Shown piece after piece: positions 1 to 5,097 of a DNA stretch of 5,097 bases. This stretch comes from an uncultured Gemmatimonadaceae bacterium. GTDB lineage: Bacteria > Gemmatimonadota > Gemmatimonadetes > Gemmatimonadales > Gemmatimonadaceae. Numbering within the stretch: the first letter of the stretch is position 1; each line of letters starts with the position of its first letter. Made by a program: the position numbers and the translations under genes. Where the stretch lies: contig CATPBN010000345.1 of NCBI GenBank assembly GCA_955652635.1, positions 1 through 5,097 of the forward strand, given 5' to 3'. Below the pieces are notes generated by a model. The model made no database searches, was not told where the DNA came from, and saw only the letters and a list, made by a program, of their open reading frames with translations.

Positions 1-2124
1 GAACACGACCTAGGCCGTGGCGGACCAGTTGCACGGGAGCTGGCGCAGTACGAAGACCGCGAGAGCCAGCGTGAGATGGCGGGTGTCGTCGCAGATCTCT
101 ACAACGACGGCGGAGTCGGGCTTCTGGAGGCAGGGACCGGCGTTGGAAAATCGCTCGCGTACCTCGTGCCCGCGCTGCGTTGGGCTGCCAACAACGGGGA
201 GCGCACCGTCGTGTCGACGAATACGATCAACCTCCAGGAACAGCTGGTCCGAAAGGATCTTCCGTTTCTGGCGAAAGCGTTCGAGGGGGAGCAGGAGGTC
301 CGGTTTGCCCTGCTCAAAGGATGGCGGAACTACCTGTGTCTTCTGCGCCTCGCCCAGAGCAAGCTGCTCGCATCTACTCTTCTCGCCGACGATTCGCGCG
401 CTGAGCTCGATGCAATTGCCGACTGGGCGGAGCGCACGACTGACGGATCGCTTGCCGATCTTTCGTTTCCGCCGCGCCCCGAGGTGTGGGACGAAGTCGC
501 GGCGGAGCCCGATCTCTGCCGCAAATCCGCTTGCCCCCATTACGCAGCATGCTTTCTATTCCAGGCCAGACGCGCGGCAGCGAAGGCCGATGTCGTGGTG
601 GTGAATCATCACCTTCTCATGTCCGACGTCGCCGTGCGGCGCGCCCAGCAGAACTGGGAAGACACCGCGGTGATTCCGGCGTACTCGCGCCTCGTGGTGG
701 ACGAAGCGCATCATATTGAAGATGCGGCCGCCGCGCACCTCGGCACATCGGTCAGCAGGCGCGGTCTCTACCAGCTCTTCGCCCGACTCACTCGGTACGG
801 CGCGAGCTCTCGCATTGGTAGCGGACTGCTCCACTCGCTGAAAGCCAGACTGGTGGGAGCCCCCGACCTTCTCAATTCCGCTAGCCTGGACATCGTGCGA
901 AAAAGCCTGCTGCCGAGTGTGGAGGCGGCGCGGGAGAAGGGGACATTCCTCTTCGACCTTCTGCACGCTTACCTGCAGATGCGCGGCGAGTCGGTTCAGC
1001 GGCTCACGGCGGACTTTGCGCAGGATCCGATCTGGAGCGCCGGACTCGGTGCCGCGCTCACCGATTTGCTCGGCGAAATCACGACGCTCAAATCGGGACT
1101 GGAGATGGTGCGCACTCGGATGGAGGGCGCGAAAGAGCCTGACGAAGCGGTGCTACCCCTCATCGGCGAGATGGCGGCAGTCGGAAGGCGTCTGGAAGGG
1201 GCTGCGCTCGCGCTCGAAGGAACCTTGCGTCCGCCCGCGGGCGAGCCGATGGTGAGATGGATCGAGCAGCGGGGACGGGATGCGAACGTCGCCGTCATAT
1301 CGGTCCCGCTTGATGTCGCGCCGATCCTTCGCGAGGATCTCTTCAGGAAGGTCGAGACCGCCATCCTCACCAGTGCGACGCTGACCAGCGATACGCGGTT
1401 TGATTTCCTCTCGCGGAGGCTGGGGCTCGACTCGATGGACGCGAATGTGGTGACGGAGGTATTCCCTTCGCCGTTCGAGTACCCCACCCACGCGCTCTTC
1501 ATGGTGCCGACCGACGCGCCCGCGCCCAACGTCGACTCCGCTGGGCACATGCAGGCTGTCGTGAGAAGCATCGTCGACGTCACCGACGCCGCGGACGGGG
1601 GCGTCTTCGCTCTTTTCACCAGCCACCGCGACGTGAGAACGGCGGCGAACGAGCTACGCGCCCGCGGAGTCGAGCGCTCTCGTCCGCTCTACGTTCATGG
1701 TGAAGACACGCGCGACAATCTCCTCAGAAAATTCCGCGAGTCAGGCCGGGGAGTGCTTCTAGGTACGGCTTCGTTCTGGGAGGGTGTCGATGTGCCCGGA
1801 CGCGCGCTGCGGGGATTGATCATCGCGCGGCTTCCGTTCCGCGTGCCCACCGAGCCCGTGACCGCTGCGCACTGTGAGGCGATCGTGGAGCGCGGCGGAG
1901 ACGCGTTCGCAGAGTACATGGTGCCGCACGCAGCGCTGCGGCTGAAGCAGGGATTCGGAAGATTGATCCGCACGGCGACCGATCGCGGCGTTATTGTGCT
2001 GGTAGATCCACGCGCGGTGAACAAGGCGTACGGCAGAGCGCTGCTGCGGGATTTGCCGCCCGCCCGCCAGGTGTTCGGACCATGGAAGACGATCGCCAAG
2101 CAACTCCAGGACTTCTACTCGTGA
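1..2124 (+). CDS. dinG: DinG-type ATP-dependent DNA helicase (XPD/Rad3 family), 5'-truncated by the window edge
   Basis: The reading frame is open from base 1 and gives 707 residues (numbered from base 1). All SF2 XPD-like helicase marks are present in order: a Q-motif-like stretch with Tyr17, Arg20 and Gln23; Walker A EAGTGVGKS (43-51); DEAH box (234-237); TSAT (457-460); FWEGVD (592-597); and QGFGRLIR (650-657) with Arg654 and Arg657. Four cysteines (113, 173, 178, 184), the last three spaced C-x4-C-x5-C, match the 4Fe-4S ligands of E. coli DinG. The helix-rich stretch of about 250-410 is probably the Arch domain. Family members unwind DNA 5'-to-3' and resolve R-loops, D-loops and G-quadruplexes in the cytoplasm. 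The first in-frame ATG (base 76) cannot be the true start, because the Q-motif residues lie upstream of it. An N-terminal exonuclease domain, as in Firmicutes DinG, cannot be excluded since the 5' end is outside the window. Length is close to the 716 residues of E. coli DinG. No LexA-type site can be assessed. The family call is firm; the exact subfamily less so. Confidence 0.93.
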   Translation, partial: EHDLGRGGPVARELAQYEDRESQREMAGVVADLYNDGGVGLLEAGTGVGKSLAYLVPALRWAANNGERTVVSTNTINLQEQLVRKDLPFLAKAFEGEQEVRFALLKGWRNYLCLLRLAQSKLLASTLLADDSRAELDAIADWAERTTDGSLADLSFPPRPEVWDEVAAEPDLCRKSACPHYAACFLFQARRAAAKADVVVVNHHLLMSDVAVRRAQQNWEDTAVIPAYSRLVVDEAHHIEDAAAAHLGTSVSRRGLYQLFARLTRYGASSRIGSGLLHSLKARLVGAPDLLNSASLDIVRKSLLPSVEAAREKGTFLFDLLHAYLQMRGESVQRLTADFAQDPIWSAGLGAALTDLLGEITTLKSGLEMVRTRMEGAKEPDEAVLPLIGEMAAVGRRLEGAALALEGTLRPPAGEPMVRWIEQRGRDANVAVISVPLDVAPILREDLFRKVETAILTSATLTSDTRFDFLSRRLGLDSMDANVVTEVFPSPFEYPTHALFMVPTDAPAPNVDSAGHMQAVVRSIVDVTDAADGGVFALFTSHRDVRTAANELRARGVERSRPLYVHGEDTRDNLLRKFRESGRGVLLGTASFWEGVDVPGRALRGLIIARLPFRVPTEPVTAAHCEAIVERGGDAFAEYMVPHAALRLKQGFGRLIRTATDRGVIVLVDPRAVNKAYGRALLRDLPPARQVFGPWKTIAKQLQDFYS

Positions 2125-2133
2125 CCAACTGAG

Positions 2134-2760
2134 ATGCCCACCAGGAAATACCGTCCGGGAAAAATCGTCTGCGTCGGCCGCAACTACCGCGAGCACGCAA
2201 AGGAGCTGGGCAACGAAGTTCCGAAAGAGCCCTTGATCTTTCTGAAGCCGCCGTCGAGCGTGGTCTGGGAGAATGACCCTATCAAACTGCCCGGCGCATC
2301 ATCGAAGGTCGAGCACGAAGGGGAAATCGGCGTCGTGGTAGGGAAGACCCTGACATGGGTGTCTGAATTGGATGCTGCGCGCGGAATCAGAGGCATAATC
2401 GCGGTGAACGATGTGACGGCCCGCGACCTCCAGAAAACCGACGGACAATGGACTAGAGCGAAGGGTTTTGATACCTTTTGTCCTCTGGGAGAGGAGTCGT
2501 CAAAGCTTCCGGACCTCGACAGCCTGAGCGTCGTCACGCGAGTGAACGGCGTCGAGCGGCAGAGAGGGAAAAGCAGCGAGATGGTCTTCTCGATCCCATC
2601 CCTCCTCGCCTACATCTCGCGCATAATGACATTGGAGCCCGGAGATCTCGTCGCAACAGGAACGCCCGCGGGGGTAGGTCCCCTCAACCCCGGCGACGTC
2701 GTCGAAGTGGAGATCCCAGGTGTCAGCCGCGTGACAAACCCCGTACAAGAGAGCCGATAG
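2134..2760 (+). CDS. Fumarylacetoacetate hydrolase family protein, FAHD1/acylpyruvase-like
   Basis: A complete 208-residue single-domain member of the FAH superfamily, whose relatives hydrolyse acylpyruvates, decarboxylate or tautomerise oxaloacetate, or isomerise/hydrate 2-keto-dienoates (HpcE/MhpD-type reactions). Visible marks: GRNYREHAKELG near the N-terminus, with His21 and Glu24 at the positions of the FAHD1 catalytic His/Glu pair; metal ligands Glu62 and Glu64 in EHEGEIG; Asp93 in NDVTARDLQ; catalytic-type Lys110 in AKGFDTFCPLG; and the C-terminal GTPAGVG (176-182). All residues expected for Mg/Mn-dependent catalysis are present, so it should be active. It starts 9 bases after the helicase stop, in the same frame, so no start further upstream than base 2125 is possible. 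No good Shine-Dalgarno sequence lies at normal spacing, which suggests translational coupling to the helicase gene. The substrate cannot be fixed from sequence: acylpyruvase, oxaloacetate decarboxylase/tautomerase or an aromatic-degradation enzyme all fit. The family is certain, the substrate is not. Confidence 0.92.
   Translation: MPTRKYRPGKIVCVGRNYREHAKELGNEVPKEPLIFLKPPSSVVWENDPIKLPGASSKVEHEGEIGVVVGKTLTWVSELDAARGIRGIIAVNDVTARDLQKTDGQWTRAKGFDTFCPLGEESSKLPDLDSLSVVTRVNGVERQRGKSSEMVFSIPSLLAYISRIMTLEPGDLVATGTPAGVGPLNPGDVVEVEIPGVSRVTNPVQESR
2747..2753 (+). promoter_or_regulatory. Weak ribosome binding site for the GTG start of the aminotransferase
   Basis: The purine run AAGAGAG ends 6 bases before the GTG at 2760, the usual Shine-Dalgarno distance. 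The match to AAGGAGG is imperfect. It supports GTG 2760 over other starts, together with the protein N-terminus and the one-base overlap with the preceding stop codon. It lies inside the end of the FAH-family gene. Confidence 0.35.
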
Positions 2761-4001
2761 TGCCACCCTACACGGATCGTCTGCTGAGCCTCCCTGAGTA
2801 CCCTCTGTCCGGAATTCCCGAGAAGAAGCGGGATCTCATCGCGCGCGGAGTCGACGTCATCGACCTCGGCGCTGGCGATGCCGACCTGTCGCCGCCACCG
2901 GCCGTTATCGAACGACTTGCCGCAGCCGCGCGTATTCCTACCATGAGCCGGTACGGATTCGCCTTGGGCCTTGTCGAGTACCGCGAGGCGGTCGCGCGTT
3001 TCATGAAGCGCAGATTCAATCAGGAGTTCCACCCATTGAAGGAGATTATTCCACTCATCGGGTCGAAGGAGGGAATCTCCCACCTGGCGTTCGCCTACAC
3101 CACCAAGGGCGACTACACGATCGTGCCCGAGCCGGGCTACAACTCGTACGTCGGCGGAACGCTGCTGGCTGAAGCGACGCCGTACAAGTACCCGCTCCGT
3201 CCCGAGAACGGATTCCTGATCGACCTGGACAAGATTCCGGCTGATGTTTTGAACAAGACCAAGATCCTGTACCTGAACTACCCGAACAATCCGACCTCGG
3301 CGATCGCCCCGAAGGAGTATCTCGAGGACATGGTTCGGCGGTGCAAGGAACTGGATATCCTGCTGGTGTATGACAATGCCTACTCCGAGCTCGCCTACGA
3401 CGGGTACATACCTCCCAGCATCTTCGAGATCGAGGGCGCGCGCGACGTTGCGATTGAGTTCCACTCCATGTCCAAGACGTACAACATGACGGGTTGGCGG
3501 TGTGGGTGGGCGTGTGGCAAGCAGGAGTTCATCGCCGGACTCGCGAAGGTGAAATCGTTCATCGATACGGGGACTTTCATGGGAATTCAGGCAGCCGCGG
3601 CAACTGCGCTCGACGAGTGCGTCGATTGGATTCCGACGAACGTCGCCGAGTTCAAGAGACGCCGCGATGCGGCCGCCGATGCTTTCACCGAAGCCGGATT
3701 TCCCGTCGCCAGGCCCAAGGCCACGATGTACATCTGGTGCCCGCTTCCCAAGAACATTCCGAGCGCAGTATTCGGGGAGCGATTGCTGCAGGACGAGGGC
3801 GTCATAGTGCTGCCGGGATCGGCCTTTGGTCCCGGAGGTGAGGGGTTCTTCCGCGTTTCGTTCATCACCTCCCCCGAAAGACTTCGCGAGGCTGCTACTC
3901 GCGCAGGTCGGGTCTTGAAGAAGCTCGTGGCGCAGGCAGCGGGCGATGACGCGCGGGCTGGACGTCGTCCGGAGCCGATTGCGGGAATGGCGCGGGCCTG
4001 A
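2760..4001 (+). CDS. dapL: Class I/II PLP-dependent aminotransferase, probable LL-diaminopimelate aminotransferase
   Basis: 413 residues from a GTG start. Fold-type I aminotransferase marks are all present: GSKEG (101-105, phosphate-binding region), YPNNPT with Asn177, YDNAYSE with Asp205 (pairs with the pyridine nitrogen) and Tyr208, the Schiff-base Lys239 in HSMSKTYNMTGWR, Arg247, and the carboxylate-binding Arg365 in FFRVSF. The block IEFHSMSKTYNMTGWR and the pattern PLIGSKEGISHLAF resemble the bacterial DapL group, which makes LL-diaminopimelate from tetrahydrodipicolinate and glutamate in one step for lysine and peptidoglycan synthesis. The family's GxGDPD motif reads GAGDADL here (Pro to Ala at residue 41). 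The last 20 or so residues are rich in Ala, Arg, Gly and Pro and look like a disordered tail. The frame stays open 282 bases upstream of GTG 2760, but that part lies over the FAH gene and reads as Arg-rich shadow. The first base of GTG is the last base of the upstream TAG. A related aminotransferase of other specificity (alanine, aspartate, methionine) is the main alternative; the enzyme class is certain, DapL likely. Confidence 0.88.
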   Translation: MPPYTDRLLSLPEYPLSGIPEKKRDLIARGVDVIDLGAGDADLSPPPAVIERLAAAARIPTMSRYGFALGLVEYREAVARFMKRRFNQEFHPLKEIIPLIGSKEGISHLAFAYTTKGDYTIVPEPGYNSYVGGTLLAEATPYKYPLRPENGFLIDLDKIPADVLNKTKILYLNYPNNPTSAIAPKEYLEDMVRRCKELDILLVYDNAYSELAYDGYIPPSIFEIEGARDVAIEFHSMSKTYNMTGWRCGWACGKQEFIAGLAKVKSFIDTGTFMGIQAAAATALDECVDWIPTNVAEFKRRRDAAADAFTEAGFPVARPKATMYIWCPLPKNIPSAVFGERLLQDEGVIVLPGSAFGPGGEGFFRVSFITSPERLREAATRAGRVLKKLVAQAAGDDARAGRRPEPIAGMARA

Positions 4002-4861
4002 TGATTTTCCGCCGCGCCACTACCGAACCCGACGGATCGAGGAAGAGGCTCTCCAAGCCCTTTCTCGTTTCGTTTGGCGTGCACCTGGTGGTGGCGGTGG
4101 CGCTGATGCGGATGCTGATCGTCAACATGGAGCTTTCACCGACTCAAAGGCGACAAACCGTCGGGGAGCAACGCGTTGGCTTCGTGCGGATCTCGGGTGG
4201 GGTGAAGACTCCCGTCCCCGGCAAGAGTGGCGGCGATGGGAAGCCGTTGACGCCGCGCGCGATACACGTTGTTGCACCTGTCTCGGTTCCTACGACTATC
4301 CCCGCGCCATCGGGTCCGGTGACGAAGGCAACTGAAGAAGGCACCGGCCCGCTGGTTGGAACTGGCGGTCCAACGAGGGGTGTTCGTCCACAGTATTCTG
4401 ATCCACGAGTATGGGAGCCGCCTGGTCCTGTAGTCAGCACTCCGAAGACCGTGAAGCAGACGATCGACAGTCTTATTGCCGACGCCATCGCGCCGTACAA
4501 CGATTCGATCGCAGCGGCCGCGCAGCGGCGAGATCCGACGGATTGGACGATCGAGAAGGGCGGTTACAAGTGGGGAATCGACAGGAAGGCGATACGACTG
4601 GGACCCGTTTCGATTCCTACGGCTTTGCTCGCAATGCTCCCGCTCAACATTCAGGGCAATCCGACGACGATACAGCGAGACCGCGCCTTTGCGTCGATGA
4701 ATGCCGACATCAACTGGCATGCACGGCAAGCGATCAACGAAGCCGACTTCATGAAGGCGGTGCGAAGTATCCGTGAACGAAAGGAGCGCGAGCGGTCAGC
4801 TGCCCTTTCCGGATCGTCGGCGCCGGCGAGGGACCGTTCCGGGGATCAGAACCCCCAGTAG
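4001..4861 (+). CDS. Uncharacterised single-pass membrane protein with a TonB-like N-terminus
   Basis: 286 residues; no named family recognised. Residues 1-19 are basic (Arg4, Arg5, Arg14, Lys15, Arg16, Lys19), followed by one membrane segment at about 20-42, giving an N-in topology with most of the protein in the periplasm. The segment has Ser24-x3-His28-x6-Leu35, the spacing of Ser16, His20 and Leu27 of E. coli TonB, which are used for ExbB/ExbD contact; the fourth TonB residue (Ser31) is Leu39 here. Residues 68-150 form a Pro/Gly/Thr-rich linker, as in TonB. Residues 150-268 look folded: a helix rich in Ala/Ile (about 150-177), then DWTIEKGGYKWGI, LGPVSIPTALLAMLPL, a helical stretch, and a highly charged end with RERKERER (258-265). 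The TonB C-terminal YP motif is not seen. The ATG overlaps the dapL stop by one base (TGATG) and no strong Shine-Dalgarno is present, so translation is probably coupled. Possible roles are a divergent TonB energy transducer or an envelope scaffold. That it is a real gene is well supported by the protein's composition and coupling; its function is inferred. Confidence 0.8.
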   Translation: MIFRRATTEPDGSRKRLSKPFLVSFGVHLVVAVALMRMLIVNMELSPTQRRQTVGEQRVGFVRISGGVKTPVPGKSGGDGKPLTPRAIHVVAPVSVPTTIPAPSGPVTKATEEGTGPLVGTGGPTRGVRPQYSDPRVWEPPGPVVSTPKTVKQTIDSLIADAIAPYNDSIAAAAQRRDPTDWTIEKGGYKWGIDRKAIRLGPVSIPTALLAMLPLNIQGNPTTIQRDRAFASMNADINWHARQAINEADFMKAVRSIRERKERERSAALSGSSAPARDRSGDQNPQ

Positions 4862-4866
4862 TCAGT

Positions 4867-4886
4867 CGCGGTTCACGTGAACTGCG
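4867..4886. repeat. 20-bp near-perfect inverted repeat at a convergent gene junction
   Basis: The core GTTCACGTGAAC (4871-4882) is a perfect 12-bp palindrome. The arms extend to 4867 and 4886 with one G-T mismatch (4870/4883), so RNA from either strand could fold into an 8-bp stem with a 4-base loop. It begins 6 bases after the stop of the membrane-protein gene and contains the stop codon (4873-4875) of the oppositely directed VOC gene. There is no T-run on either side, so it is not a typical intrinsic terminator. It could help end transcription from both sides, protect the 3' ends, or bind a dimeric regulator. The repeat itself is seen directly; its function is not known. Confidence 0.5.
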
Positions 4887-5097
4887 CAAACCCGACGGTA
4901 TTTCCGCCCGGCTCACGCACATAAATCTCGATGCTGCCGTAAAAGGTCTTGTGTCGCGGCTTTACGACCGGCGCGCCGATCAGCGAGTTCGCCACCTTAT
5001 CGAGATCTTCTACCGTGATGTACAGCGCGAGGGAGTGCCCCATCAAATCCCCCGCTGTGCCTGGTCGCTCGTCTATGACGCTTGCGCGGGTCTGGTA
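4873..5097 (-). CDS. VOC superfamily (glyoxalase/bleomycin-resistance/dioxygenase fold) protein, C-terminal part only
   Basis: Reading the - strand from the right edge gives 74 residues ending in a TGA (4875-4873). The N-terminal half lies beyond the window, so residues are numbered from the edge. The piece reads as the last beta-alpha-beta-beta-beta unit of a VOC protein: SLALYITVEDLDKVA (22-36; strand then helix), PVVKPRHKTFYGSIEIYV (43-60) and REPGGNTVGFAQF (61-73). The closing pattern matches the usual family ending, FYG-x-x-E followed by DP-x-G-x-x-x-GFA, with Glu57 in the position of the common metal ligand. The typical Asp before Pro is Glu62 here. VOC members include glyoxalase I, ring-cleavage dioxygenases, fosfomycin/bleomycin resistance proteins and many uncharacterised small enzymes, and this fragment does not say which. 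The gene converges on the membrane-protein gene with only 11 bases between stops and belongs to a different transcription unit. Confidence 0.75.
   Translation of the reverse strand, partial: YQTRASVIDERPGTAGDLMGHSLALYITVEDLDKVANSLIGAPVVKPRHKTFYGSIEIYVREPGGNTVGFAQFT

Noticed and set aside
17..604. A 195-residue + strand open frame inside the helicase gene
   Set aside because: Arg/Ser-rich composition and complete overlap with the helicase frame, which carries Walker A and the Fe-S cysteines there.
996..1626. Two long - strand open frames opposite the middle of the helicase gene
   Set aside because: Low-complexity Ser/Arg-rich products with no start signal; shadows of the coding strand.
2610..3464. 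A 284-residue open frame on the - strand across the FAH/dapL junction
   Set aside because: It lies opposite two well-supported genes, has no recognisable motif, and is expected from codon bias in GC-rich DNA.
4355..4374. Perfect 6-bp inverted repeat (GTTGGA / TCCAAC) with an 8-base loop
   Set aside because: It is inside the Gly-rich linker coding region, short, and has no T-tract; such hairpins are common by chance in GC-rich genes.
4136..4729. A 197-residue - strand open frame opposite the membrane-protein gene
   Set aside because: The + frame has a clear membrane helix, TonB-like pattern and coupled start; the - frame is Arg-rich without motifs.
1..5097. A defence, mobile-element or CRISPR-type system
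   Set aside because: No transposase, integrase, direct-repeat array, toxin-antitoxin pair or nuclease gene is visible; the helicase is of ordinary DinG repair type and its neighbours are metabolic.

Overview
The window is GC-rich bacterial DNA, packed almost end to end with genes. Four genes lie on the + strand as one tight cluster, and a fifth, cut by the right edge, points back at them on the - strand. Gene 4 looks like a TonB-type inner-membrane protein, which suggests a Gram-negative (diderm) cell. High GC, a DapL-type aminotransferase and this kind of TonB-like protein would fit Gemmatimonadota, but that is a guess from gene style and not a demonstrated assignment.

Layout: (1) 1-2124 +, most of a DinG-type XPD/Rad3-family DNA helicase with a four-cysteine Fe-S signature; its first residues lie left of the window. 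(2) 2134-2760 +, a complete fumarylacetoacetate hydrolase (FAH) family enzyme of the FAHD1/acylpyruvase type. (3) 2760-4001 +, a complete class I/II PLP aminotransferase most like LL-diaminopimelate aminotransferase (DapL), starting at a GTG that overlaps the previous stop by one base (TAGTG). (4) 4001-4861 +, an uncharacterised single-pass membrane protein whose membrane segment carries the Ser-x3-His-x6-Leu pattern of TonB but whose C-terminus is not a recognisable TonB domain; its ATG overlaps the previous stop by one base (TGATG). (5) 4873-5097 -, the C-terminal 74 residues of a VOC (glyoxalase/dioxygenase-fold) protein. A 20-bp near-perfect inverted repeat sits at the convergent junction of genes 4 and 5. 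No gene-free stretch exceeds 11 bases.

The four + genes are probably co-transcribed and partly translationally coupled. Their functions (DNA repair helicase, keto-acid hydrolase/decarboxylase, lysine/cell-wall biosynthesis, envelope protein) do not make one obvious pathway, so this reads as a housekeeping operon rather than a dedicated system. No RNA genes, mobile elements, CRISPR arrays or phage genes are visible. The least explained item is gene 4.
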